Below, piece after piece: positions 32,194 to 39,623 of a DNA stretch of 64,000 bases (positions are counted from its first letter, which is position 1; each line of letters begins with the position of its first letter). Made by a program: the position numbers and the translations under genes. This DNA is from Microbacteriaceae bacterium. Lineage in GTDB: Bacteria; Actinomycetota; Actinomycetes; Actinomycetales; Microbacteriaceae. The stretch lies in the NCBI GenBank assembly GCA_025352325.1, contig JANXTR010000025.1, forward strand, positions 57,882 through 121,881, in the 5' to 3' direction. A model generated the notes under the pieces. It had not been told where the DNA came from and did no database searches. It saw nothing but the letters and a program-made list of their open reading frames with translations.

Positions 32194-32216
32194 TTGACAA
32201 ACGGACACAAACGGAC
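32194..32216 (+). promoter_or_regulatory. TTGACA box and tandem 10-bp repeat (putative operator of the PTS operon)
   Basis: TTGACA at 32194-32199 is a perfect -35 hexamer. It merges into two exact tandem copies of ACAAACGGAC (32197-32206 and 32207-32216), where a bound repressor would block RNA polymerase. Only a weak -10 candidate, TTGCAT (32218-32223), stands at suitable spacing. The likely binder is the adjacent DeoR-family protein; this is inference. Confidence 0.5.
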
Positions 32217-32220
32217 TTGC

Positions 32221-33033
32221 ATGAGCGCAGAGCAGCCGCCGTTCTGCCCGATCCCGCACAAAGAGGTCCCCCTGTACGCACCGGAGCGTCATCAGCACAT
32301 CCTCGACACCGCCCGTTCCCAGGGCCGGGTCGAGGTGGCCGGTCTTGCACGCGATCTCTCAGTCACCCCGGAGACAGTCCGGCGCGATCTGACCACGCTG
32401 GAGCGCCGCGGGGCCCTGCGGCGTGTGCACGGGGGAGCGATTCCGGTCGAGCGTCTCGGCTTCGAGCCGGGCGTCGCCGACCGTGAGATGCAGGCCGCGA
32501 ACGAGAAGGATCGGATCGCGCGCGCGGCGCTCGACGAGCTTCCCGACGGCGGCTCGATCATCCTCGACGCCGGCACCACGACGGCGCGGTTGGCCGAGCT
32601 GCTCCCGCTGGATCGCGAGCTCACCGTCGTGACCCACTCCATCCCTGTCGCGACCATCCTGACCGCCCGTCCCAACATCTCCCTGCACCTGCTCGGCGGG
32701 AGCGTCCGGTCCCGCACGCTGGCCGCCGTCGGCGAATGGACGCGCGCCCAGGTCGCCGAGCTGTTCGTCGACGTCGCCTTCATCGGCACCAACGGCGTCA
32801 GCGTCGAGCGCGGCTTGACCACTCCGGATGTCGCCGAGGCACGCGTGAAGAAGGCCCTCATCGAGGCGGCCCGGCGCACTGTCGTGCTCGCTGATCACAG
32901 CAAGTTCGGTCGCGAGGACTTCGCTCGAGTCGCCCCGCTCAGCCTCATCGACACGATCATCACGGACTCCGGGCTCGATCGGGAGCTCGCCGAGGATCTC
33001 GAGAACGCTGGCCCGCGGATGGTGGTCGTGTGA
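32221..33033 (+). CDS. DeoR/GlpR-family transcriptional regulator of the PTS operon
   Basis: DeoR-family repressors sense phosphorylated sugars. From the ATG at 32221 the product is 270 residues. The N-terminal helix-turn-helix (about 22-72) reads YAPERHQHILDTA and VTPETVRRDLTTLERRG. The sugar-phosphate sensor domain has LDAGTTTARLAELL, THSIPVATIL, FIGTNGVSVERGLTTP and LADHSKFGR. Relatives usually begin at the YAPERH segment. A CTG at 32272, five bases after AAAGAGG, would give that N-terminus, so the first 17 residues may not be translated. An in-frame TTG at 32194 is the -35 box and is rejected. The gene overlaps the kinase gene by four bases. Confidence 0.88.
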   Translation: MSAEQPPFCPIPHKEVPLYAPERHQHILDTARSQGRVEVAGLARDLSVTPETVRRDLTTLERRGALRRVHGGAIPVERLGFEPGVADREMQAANEKDRIARAALDELPDGGSIILDAGTTTARLAELLPLDRELTVVTHSIPVATILTARPNISLHLLGGSVRSRTLAAVGEWTRAQVAELFVDVAFIGTNGVSVERGLTTPDVAEARVKKALIEAARRTVVLADHSKFGREDFARVAPLSLIDTIITDSGLDRELAEDLENAGPRMVVV

Positions 33034-33986
33034 TCGTCACCCTGACCCTCAACCCCAGTCTGGACCGCACGATCGAGGTCGAACGGCTGGAGCGCGGCGC
33101 GGTGCTCCGCACCTCGGAGCCCGTGTTCGAGCCCGGCGGCAAAGGCGTGAACGTGACGCGCGCGCTCACTGCCAATGGCATTCCGTCGCTCGCGATCGCC
33201 GCGGTGGCAGGTCCGGAGGGCGCCGAGCTGAGCCGACTGCTCGAGCGCGACGGCATCCTCTGCCGCTTCGTCCCGGTGAGCGGTCGGACACGCTCCAACA
33301 CGACCGTGTGCGATGCCGACGGCACCGTCACCAAGCTGAACGAACCCGGCTCACCGCTGCGCCAGGACGACCTGGAGGCTATCGCCACGGCGATCCGGAC
33401 CAGTGTCCGCGACGGCGACTGGCTGGTCGTCTCGGGGAGCGTGCCGCCGCTGCTCAGTGACTCCCAGTTCTCGGCGCTGCTCGAGGAGGCCAACGCCACC
33501 GGCGCCCACCTCGTCGTCGACACCAGCGGCGACGCGCTGGCCGCGGCGATCGCGGCGCGCCCGCACCTCATCAAGCCGAACGGCGACGAGCTGGCCGAGC
33601 TGGTGGGGCGCGAACTCGGATCCATGGCGGAGGTCATCGCGGCCGCCGACGAGGTGCGCACGCGCGGGGTCGACTACGTGCTCGTCAGTCTCGGCGCCCA
33701 GGGCGCGCTGCTCGTCGGGCCTACCGGCGTCATCGTGGGGAAGTCGCACGTCGATCAGCCGCGGAGCACCGTGGGCGCGGGCGACTGCTTCCTCGCCGGA
33801 TTCCTCTCCTGCTTCACGAGCGACGCCGGCGACCTCGAGGGCGCGCTGCTCGAGGCGCTGAGCTGGGGCGCCGCATCCACCCGCCTTCCGGGGAGCGCCG
33901 TGCCGCATCCCGCAGATCTCGAGCCCACCCACGTTCAACTGGTCAGGCAACCGGATCTGGATAAGCCGCTCGTGGCCAGCACGTAA
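33030..33986 (+). CDS. fruK: PfkB-family 1-phosphofructokinase-type kinase
   Basis: This kinase most likely phosphorylates fructose-1-phosphate or a related ketose phosphate produced by the neighbouring PTS. The 318-residue ribokinase-fold protein begins MIVTLTLNPSLDRT, typical of FruK/LacC. It has GGKGVNVTRAL at about 37-47 and the anion-hole/catalytic GAGDCFLAGFL with Asp252. The GTG start overlaps the regulator stop. Members of this family also include tagatose-6-phosphate kinases, so the exact substrate is uncertain; the mannitol-type permease next door does not settle it. Confidence 0.85.
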   Translation: MIVTLTLNPSLDRTIEVERLERGAVLRTSEPVFEPGGKGVNVTRALTANGIPSLAIAAVAGPEGAELSRLLERDGILCRFVPVSGRTRSNTTVCDADGTVTKLNEPGSPLRQDDLEAIATAIRTSVRDGDWLVVSGSVPPLLSDSQFSALLEEANATGAHLVVDTSGDALAAAIAARPHLIKPNGDELAELVGRELGSMAEVIAAADEVRTRGVDYVLVSLGAQGALLVGPTGVIVGKSHVDQPRSTVGAGDCFLAGFLSCFTSDAGDLEGALLEALSWGAASTRLPGSAVPHPADLEPTHVQLVRQPDLDKPLVAST

Positions 33987-34037
33987 TCGCACCACACCAC
34001 CTCCCACCCTCGATTCGTACGAAGGAGCACCTCCCAA

Positions 34038-35273
34038 ATGTCCAGTTACACACCAACGGTGACAGGCACTGGAGCGCGCGCAACTGTGCAGCGTTTCGGT
34101 GCCTTCCTCGCGGGCATGGTCATGCCGAACCTCGGCGCGTTCATCGCCTTCGGAATCATCACCACGCTGTTCATCCCGACCGGGTGGCTGCACCTGATCC
34201 TCGGGAAGGCGCCGATCAGCTGGGTCGACCAGATCTCGACGGTTGTCGGCCCGCTGATCGTGATCCTGATCCCGATCCTGATCGCCTACACCGGCGGTAA
34301 GAACGTGCACGGGCACCGCGGCGGCGTCGTGGGCGCTGTCGCGCTGATCGGGGCCATGCTCGCGCCGGTTGCGCTCAAGCTCGCTCCCATCTCGCTCAAC
34401 GGTGAGTCGACGGCGCCCCCGGCGAACATCTCGGAGATCGGCCCGACCATCCTGGCCGCCTTCGTCCTCGGCCCAACCGCGGCCCTGGCGATGCGTGCAT
34501 GGGACAACTTCATCGCTGGCAAGGTCAAGGGCGGATTCGAGATGTTGGTCGACAACTTCTCTGCAGGCGTTGTGGGCGCGGTCTTCGCGATCATCGGCCT
34601 TTACATCGTCGGACCGATCACCTTCTGGATCACCCAGGGGCTCGGCTGGCTGGCCAACTGGCTCGTCAACGCGCACCTGCTCCCGCTGGTGTCGATTGTC
34701 GTCGAACCGGCCAAGGTGCTGTTCCTCAATAACGCGATCAACCACGGTGTCTTCACCCCGCTCGGCATTGAGCAGGCGAGCACGGCCGGTCGGTCGATCT
34801 TCTTCATGATCGAATCGAACCCCGGCCCCGGCCTCGGCATCCTGACCGCCATGCTCCTCTTCGGACCGCGTGCGATCCGCCCGACGGTTCCGGCCGCCAT
34901 GGTGGTGCACTTCCTCGGTGGCATTCACGAGATCTACTTCCCGTACGTGCTGATGAAGCCGATCCTGGTCCTCGCGGCCATCGTCGGCGGCGCCACCGGC
35001 GTGCTGTGGGAGTCGCTTCTCGGTCTCGGTCTGGTCGCCCCGGCATCGCCAGGCAGCATCATCGCCTGGGCCGCCGTCTCGCAACCCAGTGTGATCCTGC
35101 TCAACTTGCTCGGCATCTTCATCGCCGCGGGTGTGACGTTCATCATCGGTGCTCTCCTGCTCGGCTTCGGTCGTAAGGAGTCCGCTGTGGACGCCGCCCT
35201 CGACCTCGAAGCGGCACAGGAGAAGTCGGCGCAGAATAAGAGCTCTTCCAAGGTCGCCCCCGCGGCGTCCTGA
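34038..35273 (+). CDS. PTS permease, mannitol-type EIIC component
   Basis: EIIC is the membrane channel that imports and positions the sugar for phosphorylation. The 411-residue protein has the MtlA-type features FGAFLAGMVMPNLGAFIAFG, GGKNVHGHRGGVVGA, a large loop, then INHGVFTPLG, and the signature HFLGGIHEIYFPYVLMKP. About eight to ten membrane segments are visible. Unlike enterobacterial MtlA there is no fused EIIB or EIIA; they follow as separate genes. AAGGAG precedes the ATG. The C-terminal 40 residues are charged and cytoplasmic. No mannitol-1-phosphate dehydrogenase is nearby, so the substrate may be another polyol or ketose. Confidence 0.87.
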   Translation: MSSYTPTVTGTGARATVQRFGAFLAGMVMPNLGAFIAFGIITTLFIPTGWLHLILGKAPISWVDQISTVVGPLIVILIPILIAYTGGKNVHGHRGGVVGAVALIGAMLAPVALKLAPISLNGESTAPPANISEIGPTILAAFVLGPTAALAMRAWDNFIAGKVKGGFEMLVDNFSAGVVGAVFAIIGLYIVGPITFWITQGLGWLANWLVNAHLLPLVSIVVEPAKVLFLNNAINHGVFTPLGIEQASTAGRSIFFMIESNPGPGLGILTAMLLFGPRAIRPTVPAAMVVHFLGGIHEIYFPYVLMKPILVLAAIVGGATGVLWESLLGLGLVAPASPGSIIAWAAVSQPSVILLNLLGIFIAAGVTFIIGALLLGFGRKESAVDAALDLEAAQEKSAQNKSSSKVAPAAS

Positions 35274-35301
35274 GCATTCACCCTCAAAGGAGAACGAAGA
35301 C

Positions 35302-35610
35302 ATGACAACGATCGACGGCTCGAGCATCAAAAAGCTCATCGTGGCCTGCGACGCGGGGATGGGATCGAGTGTCATGCTCGCCTCCACCCTGAAGAAGCAG
35401 CTCGCCAAGACCGGTGTGACGGTGGAGCACTCGCCGGTCGCCTCGATACCCGCTGACGCCGATGTCGTCGTCACGCAGGCGGGACTGGCCGACCGGGCCC
35501 GGGGCGTCGTCCCCAACATCCCGGTCGTCCCGTTCAACCTGTTCCTGGGTGACCCGGCCGTGACGAGGATCGTGAAGGCGATCATCGACGGTACGACGAT
35601 CGAGGTCTGA
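35302..35610 (+). CDS. PTS mannitol-type EIIB component
   Basis: EIIB carries phosphate from EIIA to the sugar on a cysteine. I chose the ATG at 35302, preceded by AAAGGAGAA. The 102-residue product has the phospho-Cys16 in LIVACDAGMGSS, followed by the short P-loop-like turn of the family. It also has DVVVTQAGLADRA and a conserved NLFLGDP. It is the free-standing equivalent of the MtlA EIIB domain and lies 28 bp after the EIIC gene. Confidence 0.88.
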   Translation: MTTIDGSSIKKLIVACDAGMGSSVMLASTLKKQLAKTGVTVEHSPVASIPADADVVVTQAGLADRARGVVPNIPVVPFNLFLGDPAVTRIVKAIIDGTTIEV

Positions 35611-35613
35611 GTC

Positions 35614-36099
35614 ATGTCCGAAACGGGGTCCTCCCACCAGGCCGAGGAAGCCGTTCCTCTCACCGAACTGCTGACGGAGTCGTCGATCCGGCTGGATGCT
35701 CACGCATCCGGTCGCGACGACGCCATCCTGCAGGCCGGGGCTGCACTGGTCGAGGCGGGCGCGGTCGAACCAAGCTATGTCGACGCCATGCTCGCCCGGG
35801 AGAACACGGTCTCCACCTATGTCGGAGAGGGTGTCGCGATTCCTCACGGCACCCTCGCCGGCAAGGGCGCCGTCAAGCACGATGCGATCGTCGTGCTCCG
35901 CTTCCCCGACGGGGTCGACTGGGACGGCAACGACGTTCGCGTCGCGGTCGGCATCGCGGCGAAGGGCAACGGCCACATCGCTCTGCTGTCCCAGCTGGCG
36001 ACGGTCCTGCTCGACGCGGACAAGGCGGAAGCTCTCCGCAACGCCACGACGTCCAAGCAGGTGTACGCCTTGTTGGCTTCCGACGAGGACGACGAGTAA
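35614..36099 (+). CDS. PTS mannitol/fructose-type EIIA component
   Basis: EIIA receives phosphate from HPr on histidine and passes it to EIIB. The 161-residue protein belongs to the PTS_EIIA_2 family, with the active-site His78 in GVAIPHGT. The substrate-side His is absent as expected for EIIA, and LLSQLATVLLD is conserved. The extra N-terminal 15 residues are Ser/Glu-rich. It lies three bases after the EIIB stop and seven before the dehydrogenase. Confidence 0.88.
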   Translation: MSETGSSHQAEEAVPLTELLTESSIRLDAHASGRDDAILQAGAALVEAGAVEPSYVDAMLARENTVSTYVGEGVAIPHGTLAGKGAVKHDAIVVLRFPDGVDWDGNDVRVAVGIAAKGNGHIALLSQLATVLLDADKAEALRNATTSKQVYALLASDEDDE

Positions 36100-36106
36100 C
36101 CGTCGA

Positions 36107-37159
36107 GTGAAGGTCGCGAGGTACTACGCGCCCGGAGACATCCGGCTCGAGCAACTGCGCGAGCCGGATGTCTCCCCGGGCGAGGTCAAGATCCGTGTGC
36201 GCGCATGCTCCACATGCGGCACCGACGTCAAGATCTCCCGGTCCGGTCATCAGAACATGACCCCGCCCCAGGTGATGGGTCACGAGATCGCCGGCGAGAT
36301 CGTCTCCGTCGGTGACGGCGTCGATCAGGGCCAGGAGGGATGGCAGGTCGGCGACCGCGTGCAGGTCGTCGCAGCCATCCCCGACGGGACGTGCCCCGAC
36401 TGCCTCGCGGGCCACCAGTCGATCTGCCCGAACCAGCTGTCGATGGGTTACCAGTTCCCGGGCGGCTTCGCGGAGTACATGATCGTGCCGCGGCAGGTGC
36501 TCGCGGTCGACGGCTTGAACCGAATACCCGAATCCCTGAGTTACGCGGAGGCCTCGCTCGCCGAGCCGCTCGCCTGCGTGCTCAACGGCCAGGAGCTGGC
36601 CCGCGTCGGCGAGGGCGACACGGTGGTCGTCATCGGCTCCGGTCCGATCGGCTGCCTCCATGTGCGGCTGGCCCGCGCGCGCGGGGCCGCCACCGTCATT
36701 CTTATTGACCTCAACTCCGAGCGCCTGGCTGCCGCAGCAGCCCTGGTGCGCCCCGATCACACCGTCGCCACGGCTGACCAGAATCCCGTGGCGGCGGTGC
36801 TCGAGCTGACCGGGGGACGGGGAGCGGATGTCGTCATCACCGCGGCCGCATCGGGCGCCGCTCAGGAGCAGGGCCTGCACATGCTGGCCCGCCGCGGCCG
36901 GCTTAGCCTGTTCGGCGGGCTCCCCAAGGACGCCCCGAACATCACCGTCGACGCGAACCTCGTCCACTACCGCGAGCTGACTCTGGTCGGCGTCAACGGC
37001 TCGACGCCCGCGCACAACAAGCAGGCCCTTGAACTCATCGCGTCCGGCGCCGTCCCGGTTGCGGATCTCATCACCCACCGACTCCCGCTCGACCAGGTTC
37101 TCGAAGGCATCGAGATCGTGGCGCGCGGGGACGCCATCAAAGTCACCATCGAGCCGTAG
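36107..37159 (+). CDS. Zinc-type MDR alcohol/polyol dehydrogenase
   Basis: This 350-residue medium-chain dehydrogenase probably oxidises a polyol phosphate or related intermediate of the PTS substrate. Catalytic zinc residues are Cys37 in CSTCGTD and His59-Glu60 in GHEIAG. The structural-zinc lobe reads CPDCLAGHQSIC, with Cys at about 96, 99 and 107 but Gly where the third Cys usually lies. The Rossmann motif is VIGSGPIG. Its overall style resembles galactitol-1-phosphate and sorbitol dehydrogenases. I chose the GTG at 36107. Substrate and cofactor are not certain. Confidence 0.82.
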   Translation: MKVARYYAPGDIRLEQLREPDVSPGEVKIRVRACSTCGTDVKISRSGHQNMTPPQVMGHEIAGEIVSVGDGVDQGQEGWQVGDRVQVVAAIPDGTCPDCLAGHQSICPNQLSMGYQFPGGFAEYMIVPRQVLAVDGLNRIPESLSYAEASLAEPLACVLNGQELARVGEGDTVVVIGSGPIGCLHVRLARARGAATVILIDLNSERLAAAAALVRPDHTVATADQNPVAAVLELTGGRGADVVITAAASGAAQEQGLHMLARRGRLSLFGGLPKDAPNITVDANLVHYRELTLVGVNGSTPAHNKQALELIASGAVPVADLITHRLPLDQVLEGIEIVARGDAIKVTIEP

Positions 37160-37187
37160 GGTTCGAGGAACCACAGGAGGAAACCCC

Positions 37188-37457
37188 ATGCCGGAACGCA
37201 CCGTTGTCGTCGCCTCGAGCGTCGGACTGCACGCTCGCCCCGCCTCGCTCTTCAGCCAGGCCGCCGCCAAGACCGGTGTCGCGGTGACTCTGACCTCGGC
37301 CGCCGGCAAGAGCGTCAACGCCGCCAGCATCCTGGGCGTCCTTTCCCTGGGCATCGGCCACGGTGAGGAGGTCACCCTCTCGTCCGACGCCGAGGGTGCC
37401 GATGCCGCGCTCGACGAACTCGCCGCCGTGCTCGCCACCGACCTCGACAAGGACTAG
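37188..37457 (+). CDS. ptsH: Phosphocarrier protein HPr
   Basis: HPr relays phosphate from enzyme I to the EIIA proteins. I chose the ATG at 37188, after AGGAGG. The 89-residue protein has the active-site His15 and Arg17 in VGLHARPAS. It also has the regulatory-site region KSVNAASILG, with Ser47 at the position used by HPr kinase in Firmicutes; HPr kinase is generally absent from actinobacteria. Enzyme I (ptsI) is not in the window. It is the last gene of the PTS operon and is followed by a hairpin. Confidence 0.93.
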   Translation: MPERTVVVASSVGLHARPASLFSQAAAKTGVAVTLTSAAGKSVNAASILGVLSLGIGHGEEVTLSSDAEGADAALDELAAVLATDLDKD

Positions 37458-37462
37458 TCGTT

Positions 37463-37480
37463 CGGGAGCCCGCGCTCCCG
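37463..37480 (+). terminator. Hairpin ending the PTS operon
   Basis: CGGGAGC pairs perfectly with GCTCCCG around a 4-nt loop, starting six bases after the HPr stop. There is no T run, as usual in high-GC genomes. Confidence 0.55.
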
Positions 37481-37521
37481 CGCAGCCGCTCCGCGCTCGC
37501 CACTCGGCGGGGGGTCGTGAT

Positions 37522-37527
37522 TAGGGT
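37522..37527 (+). promoter_or_regulatory. -10 element for leaderless DUF885 operon transcript
   Basis: TAGGGT is followed by six bases (GGAGGC) and the ATG. The spacer could double as a ribosome site, but at zero or one base from the ATG it is too close to work normally. Confidence 0.5.
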
Positions 37528-37533
37528 GGAGGC

Positions 37534-39225
37534 ATGACCGACGCGATCTCTTCGTCCCCCCGTCAGAGCACTCCGATCGATGCGATCGCCGAGAAGTGGG
37601 TCACGACCCTTGCCGAACTCGATCCGGATATCGCGAACTGGGTCGGCATCCCTGGCCGACTCGGGGAGTACGGCGACTACTCGCCGGCCGGCCACGAGGC
37701 CATGCTCGAGGCGGAGCGCGCCGTCACCGCGCAGCTCGAGGCTGCGACCCCGCTGGACTCCGTCGACAAGGTCACGAAGAGCGACCTGCTTGCCGAGCTC
37801 CGACTGAGCGGCGAGTCGTACGCGGGGAAACTGCACGAGCGCGATGTGAACGTCATCGCCTCGCCCGCGCAGGGCATCCGCGAGGTGTTCGACCTCCTGC
37901 CGACCGCCAGCGAGTCGGACTGGTCGACCATCTCCGAGAAGCTCGGCAACGTGCCTGCGGCGGTCGCCGGCTATATCGCGACACTGCGGAAGGGCATCGC
38001 CGACGGCGTGGTCCCGGCCCGCCGTCAGGTCATCGAGACCGCCACCGGCGTGCGGCGCCACGCCGATCCAGCCGGCTTCTTCTTCGAATTCACCGGAAAC
38101 GCCGCTCCCGAAAGCGGGGGCGTGCTCCCCGACAGCCTCCGGGCCGACTTGGCGAAGGGGGCAGAGGCGTCCGCGGCGGCCTACGGGCAGCTCGCCGACT
38201 TCTTCGAACAGGAGCTCGCCCCCGCCGCCAGCGAGGAGGATGCCGTGGGTCGCGAGATCTACGCCCTGCAGTCGCGGCGATTCCTGGGAGCGACGATCGA
38301 CCTCGACGAAACCTACGAGTGGGGGATCGAGGAGCTCGCGCGCATGGTCGAGGAGCAGACCAGGATCGCCGGCCAGATCGTCCCCGGCGCCAGCGTCGAG
38401 GAGGCGGTCGCCTTCCTCGATGCCGACCACTCCCACAAGCTGCACGGCACCGAGGAGCTGCAGCGCTGGATGCAGCAGCTCGCCGACCAGGCGGTGTCCG
38501 AGCTGTCGGGCACCCACTTCGACATCCCGGATCCGGTCAAGACGATCGAGTGCATGATCGCGCCGACCCAGGAGGGCGGGATCTACTACACCTCGCCCAA
38601 CGACGACTTCACGCGCCCGGGGCGCATGTGGTGGAGCGTGCCCGAGGGCGTCACCGAGTTCGACACCTGGCGCGAGACCACCACGGTTTACCACGAGGGC
38701 GTCCCGGGGCATCACCTGCAGCTCGGCCAGGCGGTCTACAACCGCGCCCTCCTCAACACCTGGCGTCGCAGCCTGGCAGGCACCAGCGGCCACGCTGAGG
38801 GCTGGGCGCTCTACGCGGAGCGCCTGATGGAGGAGCTCGGCTACCTCGAGAAGCCGGCGGACCGACTCGGCATGCTTGACGGGCAGCGCATGCGGGCCGC
38901 CCGCGTCGTGCTCGACATCGGCGTCCACCTCGGCAAACCGAACCTCGACGGCTCCGGCGTCTGGACCGCCGAGAACGCTCTCGCATTCATGCGCGCCAAC
39001 GTCAACATGAACGACCAGTTCATCCGCTTCGAGGTGAACCGCTACCTCGGCTGGCCGGGCCAGGCGCCGTCGTACAAGGTCGGGCAGCGGATCTGGGAGC
39101 AACTGCGCGACGAGGTGAAGACCCGCGAGGGGACGGCCTTCGACATCAAGGCTTTTCACAAGCGGGCGCTCGACCTCGGCGGCGTCGGCCTCGACACGCT
39201 GCGATCGAGCTTGCTGAGCGCGTGA
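37534..39225 (+). CDS. DUF885-family putative metallopeptidase
   Basis: DUF885 proteins are predicted zinc peptidases. The 563-residue protein has the metal motif YHEGVPGHHLQ (His387, Glu388, His393, His394) and the third-ligand helix GHAEGWALYAERL (Glu422). The fold is otherwise helical. No signal peptide is seen, so it is probably cytoplasmic. Related Streptomyces proteins are often described as secreted or carboxypeptidase-like, but no substrate can be assigned here. It is the first gene of a tightly overlapping three-gene unit and overlaps the next gene by four bases. Confidence 0.85.
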   Translation: MTDAISSSPRQSTPIDAIAEKWVTTLAELDPDIANWVGIPGRLGEYGDYSPAGHEAMLEAERAVTAQLEAATPLDSVDKVTKSDLLAELRLSGESYAGKLHERDVNVIASPAQGIREVFDLLPTASESDWSTISEKLGNVPAAVAGYIATLRKGIADGVVPARRQVIETATGVRRHADPAGFFFEFTGNAAPESGGVLPDSLRADLAKGAEASAAAYGQLADFFEQELAPAASEEDAVGREIYALQSRRFLGATIDLDETYEWGIEELARMVEEQTRIAGQIVPGASVEEAVAFLDADHSHKLHGTEELQRWMQQLADQAVSELSGTHFDIPDPVKTIECMIAPTQEGGIYYTSPNDDFTRPGRMWWSVPEGVTEFDTWRETTTVYHEGVPGHHLQLGQAVYNRALLNTWRRSLAGTSGHAEGWALYAERLMEELGYLEKPADRLGMLDGQRMRAARVVLDIGVHLGKPNLDGSGVWTAENALAFMRANVNMNDQFIRFEVNRYLGWPGQAPSYKVGQRIWEQLRDEVKTREGTAFDIKAFHKRALDLGGVGLDTLRSSLLSA

Positions 39226-39623
39226 CACTCGTTTCGCCCTGGAGGCGGGTGCTCGGCGACGAACTGGAAGCGCTGCATCCGCATCTCTCCGACTACTTCT
39301 CGCTGATCCCGGTCGGCAAGATCGGTCGGGGGCGCGGAGTCTTCGCCACGGTCGGGACACCGCGCCGGTGGCTGTATCCCGTGCTCGCGGTTCTCGGGCG
39401 CCTGGGCGTCACGGTCCGGCGGGTGCTGGGTGTGCCGGCAGGCCTCCCGCTGCCGCGCGTGGCACTCGAGGCCGGGGCATTCGCGATCCGCACCGAGACC
39501 GAACTCGTGCTCAAGAGCCGGTGGGTTCTCCCGGAACGGCTGCTGGATGCGGGCTACCGCTTCCGCTATCCCGAACTGCGGCCCGCGCTCGATGCGATCG
39601 TCGCCGAACGGAGGGCGGCATGA
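39222..39623 (+). CDS. 133-residue protein: DUF4166-like head joined to a DUF1731-like tail
   Basis: Function is unknown. Residues 1-55 (WRRVLGDELEALHPHL, GRGRGVFATVG) look like the start of a DUF4166 domain. Residues about 75-130, with ETELVLKSRWVLPERLLDAG and FRYPELRPALDAI, look like DUF1731, the C-terminal cap of TIGR01777-type SDR epimerases. The nucleotide-binding domain that should precede DUF1731 is absent. Either this is an in-frame internal deletion of a longer protein or a true small protein. GTGA and ATGA overlaps with both neighbours show it is still translated in an operon. Confidence 0.6.
   Translation: MTLVSPWRRVLGDELEALHPHLSDYFSLIPVGKIGRGRGVFATVGTPRRWLYPVLAVLGRLGVTVRRVLGVPAGLPLPRVALEAGAFAIRTETELVLKSRWVLPERLLDAGYRFRYPELRPALDAIVAERRAA

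Noticed and set aside
32194..32220. TTG at 32194 as start of the DeoR regulator
   Set aside because: This TTG is part of a perfect TTGACA -35 box and of the tandem repeat, so it is more likely promoter than coding.
33351..35663. Long minus-strand open frame opposite fruK and the EIIC gene
   Set aside because: Composition-driven shadow; the plus strand genes carry clear motifs and ribosome sites.
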